Assembly: GCA_024516035.1 (NCBI GenBank)
Contig: CM044966.1
Span: 16,708,734 to 16,772,733 of the forward strand
From: Bactericera cockerelli
Lineage: Eukaryota > Arthropoda > Insecta > Hemiptera > Triozidae
DNA length: 64,000 nucleotides
Direction of reading: 5' to 3'
Shown here piece after piece: positions 44,601 to 54,608 of this stretch. Under the pieces are notes generated by a model. It did not search any database. It had not been told where the DNA came from and saw only the letters and a list, made by a program, of their open reading frames with translations. The position numbers and the translations under genes were made by a program. Every line of letters starts with the position of its first letter. The stretch's first letter is position 1.

Positions 44601-47600
44601 CGCCCGCTTCACCTGCTGCACACCCTGGGGAGAGAAATTGATTATGGTACACCCTGTAGAGAGAAATTGATTATGGTACACCCTGTAGAGAGAAATTGAT
44701 TATGGTACACCCTGGGGAGAGAAATTGATTATGGTACACCCTGTAGAGAGAAATTGATTATGGTACACCCTGTAGAGAGAAATTGATTATGGTACACCCT
44801 GTAGAGAGAAATTGATTATGGTACACCCTGTAGAGAGAAATTGATTATGGTACACCCTGGGGAGAGAAATTGATCATGGTACACCCTGGGGAGAGAAAAA
44901 TATTATGGTACACCCTGGGGAGAGAAATTGATTATGGTACACCCTGTAAGTAGATGATTTTTAAAGGATGAGATACATTAGCAAAGAATTCGTTATAACT
45001 GGGGACTCGTTTATCCGAGGCTCAACATATTATCAAAAGGCCCGAGTTATAACGAATTCTTTGCTAATGTGTCTCGTCCTTTAAAAATCATCTACTCCTG
45101 TAGTATTTCAAATTGTAAAAAAAAGGTCAAATTGTGTTTTTTTTTGTGGTGAAGCTCCTCAATCAAGGCTTCTTCACAATTTTGTTGAGTAGCATTACTA
45201 AGGGCCGTATTATGAAATACGGTTTAGTAAATTAAAGCCGACCCTTAGATTTTATCAGCTGACTGATAGGTATTTTAAAACAAGATTTTCCGTCACGAAG
45301 GCTGGCTACAGCTCTTTTTTTTTAATATTCAATAATAAATTCACATTAGGATGTCAAATATAAACAACATGTTCAAAAAATGGTTTACTCCGAGTCCATA
45401 GATCCTTAGTAAAAAAGTTATAAAAATACAATACTTTCCTTATTATAATAGGATAAGAAAGTAAAAAATAGTGCTTTAAATCTGTTTAGGAGTAATAAAA
45501 ACACGAAGCTTTCTGTACCCAGGATGTTATATTAAATGTATTCACGAGTCAAAGAATCTGCCGGCATTGGGACAGTGGTTCTTAGGAGGAATTGTTTATA
45601 TAACAAGGTTTAGATTCTTCGGGCTGGGTACGCCATTATTTTCTTGACTTCACTCGTCATCAGGTAGAGTGGGGTGGGAATACTGGATAGACATGCGTCC
45701 AGGAGTAGATAGCTTCCCATCACTTTTCCACCAGAGATGTCATCAGGTAGAGTGGGGTGGGAATACTGGAAAGGCATGCGTCCAGGAGTAGATAGCTTCC
45801 CATCACTTTTCCACCAGAGATGTCATCAGGTAGAGTAGTGTGGGAGTACTGGAAAGGCATGCGTCCAGGAGTAGATAGCTTCCCATCACTTTTCCACCAG
45901 ATATGTCATCAGGTAGAGTAGAGTGGGAATACTGGAAAGGCATGCGTCCAGGAGTAGATAGCTTCCCATCACTTTTCCACCAGATATGTCATCAGGTAGA
46001 GTAGAGTGGGAATACTGGAAAGGCATGCGTCCAGGAGTAGATAGCTTCCCATCACTTTTCCACCAGAGATGTCATCAGGTAGAGTGGGGTGGGAATACTG
46101 GAAAGGCATGCGTCCAGGAGTAGATAGCTTCCCATCACTTTTCCACCAGAGATGTCATCAGGTAGAGTAGGGTGGGAATACTGGAAAGGCATGCGTCCAG
46201 GAGTAGATAGCTTCCCATCACTTTTCCACCAGATATGTCATCAGGTAGAGTAGAGTGGGAATACTGGAAAGGCATGCGTCCAGGAGTAGATAGCTTCCCA
46301 TCACTTTTCCACCAGAGATGTCATCAGGTAGAGTGGGGTAGGAGTACTGGAAAGGTATGCGTCCAGGAGTAGATAGCTTCCCATCACTTTTCCACCAGAG
46401 ATGTCATCAGGTAGAGTGGGGTGGGAGTACTGGAAAGGCATGCGTCCAGGAGTAGATAGCTTCCCATCACTTTTCCACCAGAGATGTCATCGGGTAGAGT
46501 GGGGTGGGAATACTGGATAGGCATGCGTCCAGGAGTAGATAGCTTCCCATCACTTTTCCACCAGAGATGTCATCAGGTAGAGTGGGGTGGGAGTACTGGA
46601 AAGGCATGCGTCCAGGAGTAGATAGCTTCCCATCACTTTTCCACCAGAGATGTCATCAGGTAGAGTGGGGTGGGAATACTGGAAAGGCATGCGTCCAGGA
46701 GTAGATAGCTTCCCATCACTTTTCCACCAGAGATGTCATCAGGTAGAGTGGCGTGGGAATACTGGAAAGGCATGCGTCCAGGAGTAGATAGCTTCCCATC
46801 ACTTTTCCACCAGAGATGTCATCAGGTAGAGTGGGGTGGGAATACTGGAAAGGCATGCGTCCAGGAGTAGATAGCTTCCCATCACTTTACCACCAGAGTG
46901 GGTACGGGTAGGGATCTGGAATGATGTTTCGGTTGTTGGGATCTTTGTCAAGTCTTCTTTGACATACATATCTTGGTTGCTGTTAATTTTGATGTCGAGA
47001 GTTGTGCTGATGATGTTTCTTGTGTTACTATAATTTTTTGTTTTTTTTTTTTTATTTTTTAAATTTTATGTTTTTTTTTTAATTTTTTGTTTTTTTTTTT
47101 AATTTTTTGTTTTTTTTTTTAATTTTTTGTTTTTTTTTTTCAATTTTTTTTTTGTTTTTTTAATTTTTTACATTTTTGTTTTTTTTTTTTCTTTTTTTTT
47201 CACATACTCTTTCATGAATTCCTTGTTCCTGAGAATTTTGATTAAGATGTGATGAAGTCTGAAGTGTTTTTTTTTCTAGTTTTTTTTTTCTTTTCTTTTT
47301 TTTCACATACTCTTTCATGAGTTCCTCGTTCCTGAGAATTTTGATTAAGATGTGATGAAGTCTGAAGTGTTTTTTTTTCTAGTTTTTTTTTTTTCTTTTC
47401 TTTTTTTTCACATACTCTTCCATAAATTCTTTGTTCCTGAGAATTTTGATTAAGATGTGATGAAGGTTCTTCTTTTGTGTTTTTTTTTTTTACCGTAATT
47501 TTTCCAATCAGTGTAATCATCACTCATCACGTGTAATTTTGAAACTCAGTGTCATTGCCACAAAGAATTTTGAATATCAGCAAAGAGAATTTTGATCAAC

Positions 47601-50600
47601 ACGAAGAATTTGTAATATCAGCAAGTAGAATTTTGATCAGCACAAAGAATTTGGTAACATCAGCAAGAAGAATTTTGATCGGCACGAAGAATTTGTAATA
47701 TCAGCAAGTAGAATTTTGAATTTGTAACATCAGCAAGAAGAATTTTGAACAGCACGCAGAATTTGTAATATCAGCAAGGAGAATTTTGATCAGCACGCAG
47801 AATTTGTAACATAAGCAAGAAGAATTTTGATCAGCACGAAGAATTTGTAACATCAGCAAGTAGAATTTTGAATTTGTAACATCAGCAAGGAGAATTTTGA
47901 ATTTGTAACATGAGCAAGGAGAATTTTGATCAGCACGCAGAATTTGTAATATCAGCAAGTAGAATTTTGAATTTGTAACATCAGCAAGGAGAATTTTGAT
48001 CAGCACGGAGAATTTGTAACATCAGCAAGTAGAATTTTGAATTTGTAACATCAGCAAGGAGAATTTTGATCAGCACGCAGAATTTGTAATATCAGCAAGT
48101 AGAATTTTGAATTTGTAACATCAGCAAGGAGAATTTTGAATTTGTAACATCAGCAAGTAGAATTTTGAATTTGTAACATCAGCAAGGAGAATTTTGATCA
48201 GCACGAAGAATTTGTAACATCAGCAAGTAGAATTTTGAATTTGTAACATGAGCAAGTAGAATTTTGAATTTGTAACATCAGCAAGGAGAATTTTGATCAG
48301 CACGAAGAATTTGTAACATCAGCAAGTAGAATTTTGAATTTGTAACATCAGCAAGTAGAATTTTGAATTTGTAATATCAGCAAGTAGAATTTTGAATTTG
48401 TAACATCAGCAAGGAGAATTTTGAACAGCACGAAGAATTTGTAACATCAGCAAGTAGAATTTTGAATTTGTAACATCAGCAAGGAGAATTTTGATCAGCA
48501 TGAAGATTTTATCAGCAAGGAGAATTTTGAAAGTGAGTGTCTGCATCACAAGGATTTTGGGTAGTATATTTGTGTAGGTACTAAGATTTAGATTTTGTCC
48601 AAAAGAATGTGAGTGTTGCACTATAATTTAATTTTGGGTGTACTCTGAATTTAGTTGTGTTGTGGTGTTCTTGATAGTTTGAATGAAAATATTTTATTTT
48701 TTAAATCAAAATTGAATTCTACAAAAGGCCAATGAAAACAAGTAAACATATAATCTGGCCATTCAAACAATCTTTTCTAACAAGATCAAATTCATTATTA
48801 TTTCTATGTTTGCATTCAATACAGGTAGGTAAACTAGATAATCCTGGAAATTTTACAGAGTGAACTATCATAAAAATGGTTATTTTGCCTACTTGGTAAA
48901 TTTCTTGGATCAGTTCTAGTTGCAGTTTGTGGGATCACAGAGCCCAACTAGAGAACTAGACCTTATTTTAAAAAAATAGACGGGACTTTCAACTTCTATT
49001 CGCTGTAAACTCACAAACCAGCTTCTCACATTAACCTCACCAAGCCTGAGTGAAGCCTGGAATAGCCACTGGCATCACGGGACGGGGGTTCGAATTTGAG
49101 TGGTCACCCATACAAGTCCTAGCCTCGCTGGACGTTGCTTTCACTCCATTACCTGTACATCAATGTCGAGGACACACGTCTTGCCACTGCTTACAACTGT
49201 CTTCACCGCCCCTCGGCTGAAACCAATAAGGTAGAATTATCTTAGGAGGTGTCATAGATTTATGTAAATTAAAATTGTACAAAAAAAAGAATCAAATGAA
49301 ATCAAATCAAAAATAGAGAAAAACACCAAATTTTCAATTGTATAAGAATAATACTTCCTGTTAAAAAAAAAAAAAAAAATGACATTCCATGATAGACAAA
49401 ATGCCACAAAAAAATTAGAATGATGGAATTTCCATAATTCTGATGTTTTTTGAAGGTGTCTGTGTGTACATTATTATTAGATTGCCACTGGCAGCATCAA
49501 ACAGCGACAGTGAGAATACCAGTGTCTCAGTGGAGCACTATCATCAGAGAACTGGCCAATCCTAACAAACCAGAATTAATGAGCTTATAAAGGAAAAGTC
49601 CAACTTCTCACGATTGTTAACGACACATATTATATTCTATAATTCTGCACTACTCACTAAAATCTCACCTAGTTCCGTATAAGTTAGCTGCAAACTCTGC
49701 ATGTTCGAGGAACTCATTGTCGGCTATAAGTTTCTCCATTTCTGTCCGACTGACAAAGTGATAGTGCTTGCCTGAAAATGGGAAAAATAAAATTACATAA
49801 ATACATAATAATAATTTCATGTCCATGAGATAGGCACAGTTATTAACCCACTCCATGATCACAATAGATCTAAATAGAGGTCGGTGTGATAATTGGTGCT
49901 TCTCTTGTGGAACTCCAACCTGTCGATAATAATAGCACACTCCATAAAAGAGATGAATTGTGTAAATTCTTGTCCATCAGAGGGGACACATACCTTGAAA
50001 TGGACAGGCCAATACACAGACACCTAAGCTGTGGTTTCATGGCTGACACAAGTATAATTGCTGAGCACACTGCCTCGGGAAGATGTCCTTGGAGAAGTGT
50101 TTTATATATTGTAAAAATATAACAGAACTATTAATCTCTTTAAAAGTTTTAAAAATGTCACCGTGGCTGAGTGGCTCGTGCACTAGGCTTGCGAACATGG
50201 GTTGGGTGGAAGAGATTGCCACAGGCAATAACCCCGCCCTTTAGGTAGGACATTAGCTTCATTCTCTTTTTTGTTCTTGTTTCTTTGTTCAATCTATTTA
50301 TTTTTTCTTTATAATTCCATTGTACTTTCCTGTAAATATTTTTGTCTTACCTAATAAAGCATACTATTATAATAATAATAATAATAATGGTGACCTTGGT
50401 TCGAATTCCAGTGTTGGAATGTTATAGCTTTGTACTTTGGATGTACGGGGTACACTCATACCTCATTAGAATAAATGAGTGGTTGTTTGGATGTGAGAAT
50501 CTACCAGTGGTGGCAAATAATAAACAAGAGGGTAAAAGAATCAGAAAATTGCTACAATTCTGCAGTACCCACTAAATATGTGATGTAATAACTAAAAAAA

Positions 50601-53600
50601 CACAAGTAGGGGAAGGGTGGGCAAATTGGGCACGTTAAGGTAAATTGATTTTTTTAATTTTAGGTACCAAACTTGGAGAGACAACTTATACTTCTAAGTA
50701 AAGCTTGTTTTGTCTAGTTTTACTAGTAGTATTTGTTTTTACCTATACTTGACTGATTTTTACATAAAATCAAATTTAGTAAGACAATATCAATTGTTCA
50801 ATTTGCCCTCACTATGCGGGCAAATTGGGTAACATGTGTTCAATTTGCCCGCCTAATTTTTGTAATGATAAATAATCAGAAATGAAACAAACAAGTTTAT
50901 GTTAGAATAAAAGAAACTTTAGTTTTTATATTTTCAGTACCAAAAAAATAGAAAAAATGGCATATTGTTAATACCTACTCTGATGCTAACTTGCTAAGTA
51001 CCACCTACAGTTTATACCATGAAACGAAAGAAAGTACCTACAAGTTTAACGTCTAGTCAGTCTTTCAGCAAGACAAACTTCACAGATGAAGTCATCATCA
51101 TTTTCCTCACTGCCAGCACAGGCCTCGTGTGCCCATTTCAAACATCCTGAGCATCTAATCCACCCCTCTTTCTCTCTAGATCTGGAGTATAAGTCGTTGC
51201 AATACAAACATTCTGCCTCATTGGTGTTCTTTTCAAACAAAGTTCTAGGCTTGGCAATTCTCTTTCTCTTGTTACTTGTACGGACTGTTCTCTGAGGCTT
51301 TTGTTTCTCTTTTGCTTGTTTCAAGTCAGCAATGTATGGGCTCAAAGTCAAAATTGCAGTGGTCCCTTTTTTACGACCAGTCTTCCGTTGAGGCAAGTTC
51401 TGTGCAACCGGAATGGGTAGAATGTCATGAGGGCTAACAGTAAATCTGAATGTGTTACTTGATCCTACTGGCACAACGTCTGAAACTTCTGGTGCATCTT
51501 GAGTTGCGATCAAAACTCCTGGTTCAATTTGAATTGCATTCAGATTATCTGGTGCACATGGGTCTGGAGCATTTGTTGCAATTTCAATTGAGTCCAAAAC
51601 TCGTGGCACAATGTGAATTGCGTTTAGATCATCAGGTGCACATTGAGTTGAGTCCGGAGCATTTGTTGCAACTTCAATTGAGTCCAAAACTTGTGGCGCA
51701 ATGTGAATTGCGTTTAGATCATCAGGTACACATTGAATTGAGTCCGGATCATCCGTTGTAACTTCAATTGCGTCCGGATCATCTGGATCTTCTGGCATCG
51801 TGTCAAGATCATCAGAGTCAATGTCAGTGGGATCCAGAACATTAGGCACAGCCTCTTCTTCTTGAGGTCGATCGGTAGCCTCCGCTGCGGCAAAGTCATC
51901 ATCTCCATAAACATGAGGGTTGAGAGGTACAATACCACAATGTTTAAAGCCGTTAATGGCGGTGGTTGGAACTGCTGCCTTCAAATAGGCCTCTGCAAAC
52001 AAACTACTTATCTGATATTGGGAAACCACCCTTCCAGGATTGTTTTTAGGAACCTCTCTATGGCTTGGACAAAGAAAGTGTTCAATGGTCCCATAAATGA
52101 TACGTCCAAAGGTTGCAGTTTGTGACTGCAGTGGGGTGGTAGACATACTACGGTCGTATGATTTACTTTAGCTTTCTCTATGAATGCAATGTTTTTTGTA
52201 TGGGTGTGATGACCGTCGAGTATAAGGAGGGTAGGATCTTCAGCTGTTGGTTTTGTGTGGAGAAGAAAGTGATCAAACCATTGTGTGAAAATCTCTGTTT
52301 GCATCCACCCTGTTGGAAAACATGCAAACGCCGTGCCAGGTGGTGCGCCATCCTGCAATTCTGGTTTCATTCTTTGGCGAGGAAATATTACTAAAGGTGG
52401 AACAAAGTTTCCTCCGGCAGACATACATATTACAAAGGTAGAAAGTAGACCTCTCTCTGCAGATGTTACTGATCCCACCTGTCGTCTACCTTTCAGTGCA
52501 AAGACTTTGGAAGACTTTGATTGTACCGTGGTCAGTCCCGTCTCGTCTACATTGTATACCCTATGTGGAGGAAATATACGATTTTCTTGGACACTCTGAA
52601 GAATATTGTAGAACTTCATGACATTTGGTTTGTTGAAAGCCTGTGCTCTGGCTTTTGATGTAGCTTCTGGCTTCCTGAGTGTTATTTCCGGGTGCCTCTT
52701 CCTAAATCCCCTCACCCAATCCTTGCCAGCCATCTTTGTAGTGTCGTTGAAGTTGTGTTTTATTTTGTTTTTGTCGGCCAATTCATACGCCATGCATTGA
52801 AGGTCTTTGTAAGTAATTCCGTAAAAACGGATTTCCATGGACAGAATATGATCAACAATCTCCTGTTCCTGGTCCTTGTTGAAAATGGGTTTATAATTAC
52901 CTAGTGCCTTCCTACCACCAGTAGCACTCTTGTTCTTGTTTAGAAGTCTTCTCTCAAGGGTACTCCTGGGTACATTGAAAGATTTGGCTGCACCATTTAC
53001 AGACATTTTCTTTGAACGCACTGCTAATAAGGCCCTCTCCATTGACTTTGCATCCCACTTTTGGTATTGTGACTTCCTCTGATAATTGGACACCATTATA
53101 TTGTTAACCTGAGGAAGCAAGAAGAATTTTTTTTTACCAGTGTAGGTATAGTATAAAATAAGAAAAAATAAATACAAGAAAAACAGAAATAAAATATATA
53201 AAAGATCAGCGAATATCTCAACAAAAAGTTGATTGTAAATCATTGAGTATTGAAACTATTTTTATTTTTTTTAAAATATTTACAATACCCAATTTATCAA
53301 CTTACATCTAAATACTTGTATGTACCCACCTAGTTAAATGATTGCACTACTACAACAACAAAATCCTAAAAAGATTGTCACTGTTGAATTAACTTTAACG
53401 AAAACTGCGATCAAATACCAATCACCCTATATTGAATAAGGAAAAAAAACTGCGGGCAAATTGAACAATCAAATGTTCAATTTGCCCGCTATGGGATATT
53501 TTTTTTTTTGCTCCAACAATTTTATTAAAAAAATTCTTAGCCGCAATAAATTATATAGCAAATAGAAGCAAACAAAATGAATTTTAATAACAAATAAATA

Positions 53601-54317
53601 TTGCAAAATAAAAACTTACCAGAAAAAATCCAAAATTGCGAAACAATAGCGCGAAAATAACATCAGACACCTAAGATTTTACAAATGATTTAAGAACTGA
53701 TAACGATTTCAAAGCGGAAATCAAAACAAAAGCAAAGTCACATGATTTCTAACTAGTTCCTCAAGTCGGCACGAGATTGCAGCACTTTACGGAGGAGTTA
53801 TTACAATTGTTCAATTTGCCCGCACTGTTCAATTTGCCCACCCTACCCCTATTTATTTAACACGTTAGGCACTAAAGTCTTTTTTTAGGGTTATTAAAGC
53901 TACATTGATCAATAGAACTAAAAAAAAAAAATATTTTGGTACCCATGAAATATTTCACAGTCTTTCCTTTTTGTAGCAAGGGAAAATTTATTGTGGCTCA
54001 CCGGTGACCTCGCGGTTCCACAGTAATTGAAATTGAGGCCCACTGATTGGGCTTGTGGTGCCTAACGTGTTAATGGGTGCCACAGGAAAAATCTCATGGG
54101 TTGGACTTTTAACAAAAAAGTATTTTTTCCCAAAATAATAAAAGAAATCATTTGAATAGTTACCATCCAGTTCTCCCGGTCTAGGGGAACGTGTAGTATG
54201 TGACACGGAGAATCCATACTGATCGGGAAACTCTTCAAAAAGTCTCCGTAGGAGCGTAGACTTGCCTGAGCCAGAAGGACCACATACGACCAGCACATTC
54301 CGACTACATCTTACCAT
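41613..54317 (-). CDS. Guanylate kinase, six exons, complete
   Basis: Exons 54164-54317, 49669-49771, 49153-49216, 44456-44624, 42676-42804 and 41613-41635 join in frame to 213 residues, the usual length. It transfers phosphate from ATP to GMP in the cytosol. Motifs: P-loop [17 protein letters not shown]-binding [49 protein letters not shown], the lid [17 protein letters not shown], and [10 protein letters not shown]. The ATG at 54317 lies 12 bases into an exon with a good acceptor (gttttttcag|acg), so a longer upstream start (for example a targeting peptide) is possible. Intron 1 holds a pogo-like transposon; intron 3 holds three tandem arrays. Confidence 0.95.
41835..42233 (-). mobile_element. 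SINE-E copy
   Basis: Minus-strand head gtcaccgtggccgagtgagt, with atcccca ahead of gcggggcaggattttttctg; tail ttctgcgctacccactaaaa. Confidence 0.7.
42374..42610 (+). mobile_element. SINE-G copy 2
   Basis: tagcctccatggcgtaatgg head; body with ccctacccaggctgggtgag and gggtaaaacccccgtcctga. Confidence 0.75.
42676..42804 (-). CDS. Guanylate kinase exon 5
   Basis: The acceptor is cctcctcag|gtgac and the donor tatag|gtgagt. It encodes [20 protein letters not shown] and [20 protein letters not shown]. Phases 1 in, 1 out. Confidence 0.9.
42818..43029 (-). mobile_element. SINE-A copy
   Basis: Starts 14 bp upstream (gene sense) of the guanylate kinase exon 5 acceptor. Head gtcccggtagctcagtggta, body with tcccatttgggatttttac. 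Confidence 0.75.
43095..43850. mobile_element. Interspersed element with (gaca)n
   Basis: Starts tgccaattatagacacaata, contains aaatttcatcaaaatcggtc, a (gaca)n run at 43647-43700, and ends aacacaatacttccgatttc. The ends share acacaatacttcc in the same orientation. Relatives: 32335-32700; end fragments near 55590 and 61450. Confidence 0.65.
43975..44062 (-). pseudogene. Partial duplicate of guanylate kinase exon 5 with its acceptor
   Basis: Repeats 42747-42810 ([18 protein letters not shown]) including cctcctcag|gtgac, with neighbouring intron sequence. The 3' half and donor of the exon are absent. Confidence 0.85.
44127..44425 (+). mobile_element. Single arm of the foldback family seen at 10167-11826
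   Basis: tacagggtgtcccaccgaag, cccctgaaagagtttttga and tacagggtggttttttttt. It ends about 31 bp from the donor of guanylate kinase exon 4. Confidence 0.8.
44456..44624 (-). CDS. Guanylate kinase exon 4
   Basis: The acceptor is tctctccccag|ggtgtg and the donor ctacg|gtgagg. It encodes [20 protein letters not shown] and [16 protein letters not shown]. Phases 0 in, 1 out. Confidence 0.92.
44621..44950 (-). repeat. 29-bp array of 12 duplicated 3' splice sites (guanylate kinase)
   Basis: caccctg recurs at 44621, 44650, 44679 and on to 44940, exactly every 29 bp. On the gene strand each unit ends tttctctccccag|ggtgt or tttctctctacag|ggtgt. Both are good acceptors, followed by the first five bases of exon 4. 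Confidence 0.95.
44946..45105. mobile_element. Palindromic MITE, ~160 bp
   Basis: agatgatttttaaaggatga near 44951 and its inverse tcctttaaaaatcatctact near 45076, with aaagaattcgttataact inverted inside. It sits at the edge of the 29-bp array. Confidence 0.75.
45640..46900. repeat. 83-bp tandem array, ~15 copies
   Basis: catcaggtagagt recurs every 83 bp from 45658. Each unit includes catgcgtccaggagtagata and gcttcccatcacttttccac. Few differences among units. In guanylate kinase intron 3. Confidence 0.93.
47038..47500. repeat. T-rich tract and three ~104-bp repeats
   Basis: (t)n-aattttttg runs at 47038-47190, then units starting cacatactctttcatga at 47202, 47306 and 47410 with gagaattttgattaagatg. 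Confidence 0.85.
47560..48530. repeat. 28/41-bp compound array
   Basis: Units of agaattttgaatttgtaaca plus tcagcaag (about 28 bp), or longer ones with gatcagcacgaa (about 41 bp), alternate irregularly for nearly 1 kb. Confidence 0.9.
49010..49147 (-). mobile_element. 5S-headed SINE, minus strand, against guanylate kinase exon 3
   Basis: The minus strand reads aagcaacgtccagcgaggct and the tail ggtgaggttaatgtgaga. It starts within about 6 bp of the exon 3 donor at 49152. Confidence 0.6.
49153..49216 (-). CDS. Guanylate kinase exon 3
   Basis: The acceptor is tggtttcag|ccga and the donor acag|gtaatg. It encodes [20 protein letters not shown] then Q. Phases 2 in, 0 out. Confidence 0.88.
49669..49771 (-). 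CDS. Guanylate kinase exon 2
   Basis: The acceptor is ccattttcag|gcaag and the donor actag|gtgaga. It encodes [20 protein letters not shown] and [13 protein letters not shown]. Phases 1 in, 2 out. Confidence 0.92.
50157..50590 (+). mobile_element. SINE-E split by a SINE-F insertion
   Basis: SINE-E head gtcaccgtggctgagtggct at 50157 resumes as ggtgaccttggttcgaattc at 50390. The insert (about 50196-50388) starts gggttgggtggaagagattg and ends in an (ata)n tail. Confidence 0.7.
50609..53849 (-). mobile_element. pogo/jerky-like DNA transposon, 3.24 kb
   Basis: The terminal inverted repeats (ggggaagggtgggcaaattg at 50609; ggggtagggtgggcaaattg inverted, ending 53849) differ at one base in 20. TA flanks both sides (50607-50608, 53850-53851), as expected for the Tc1/mariner-pogo group. 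Subterminal gcgggcaaattg motifs recur near 50815 and 53453. One transposase gene fills it, with one frameshift. Confidence 0.92.
51046..53096 (-). pseudogene. pogo/jerky-type transposase with C-terminal PHD-like finger, one frameshift
   Basis: Starts at ATG 53096 ([18 protein letters not shown]). Order: psq-like helix-turn-helix ([20 protein letters not shown], residues ~28-50); a CENPB-type region ([13 protein letters not shown]); DDE domain with [19 protein letters not shown] and [13 protein letters not shown], giving the three acidic residues; an Asp/Pro-rich repeat region; and a C-terminal PHD-like finger ([25 protein letters not shown]). Near 52087 the frame shifts by one, at an AAAAA run, between the DDE domain and the rest. 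Otherwise open over about 680 codons. Confidence 0.9.
54164..54317 (-). CDS. Guanylate kinase exon 1 (P-loop)
   Basis: Encodes [20 protein letters not shown] and [15 protein letters not shown], then [15 protein letters not shown]; donor ggatg|gtaact, phase 1. The exon itself starts at 54328. Confidence 0.9.
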
Positions 54318-54425
54318 GCTGGATACGTCTGAAAAAACAAGGAAAATTAATATACTATATTTAAAATAAAATAATACATATTATTAACTATGATTGATTA
54401 ACCAGCTGAATACTCATACATCACA

Positions 54426-54525
54426 NNNNNNNNNNNNNNNNNNNNNNNNNNNNNNNNNNNNNNNNNNNNNNNNNNNNNNNNNNNNNNNNNNNNNNNNNNN
54501 NNNNNNNNNNNNNNNNNNNNNNNNN
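54426..54525. other. Assembly gap (100 N)
   Basis: Exactly 100 N. It interrupts the calcium-binding EGF exon of the neighbouring gene; the rest of that gene must be inside or the join is wrong. Confidence 0.95.
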
Positions 54526-54608
54526 GCACTGGAAGGAGCCGAACACGTTGGCGCAGTGCGCCAGGGGGGCGCAGTCGTTCAGGTCGGAGGCGGCGCACTC
54601 GTTGATGT
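54526..54608 (-). CDS. Calcium-binding EGF exon, cut by gap
   Basis: The acceptor is atttcttgcag|acatc. It encodes DINECAASDLNDC, then APLAHCANVFGSFQC, up to the N run. DINEC is the calcium-binding signature. Confidence 0.88.

Noticed and set aside
45640..46900. Treating the 83-bp array as another splice-site array
   Set aside because: It contains AG and GT dinucleotides, but no exon of guanylate kinase adjoins it; not counted in the splice-anchored set.
51450..51761. 103-codon plus-strand open frame
   Set aside because: Antisense to the Asp/Pro repeat region of the transposase.
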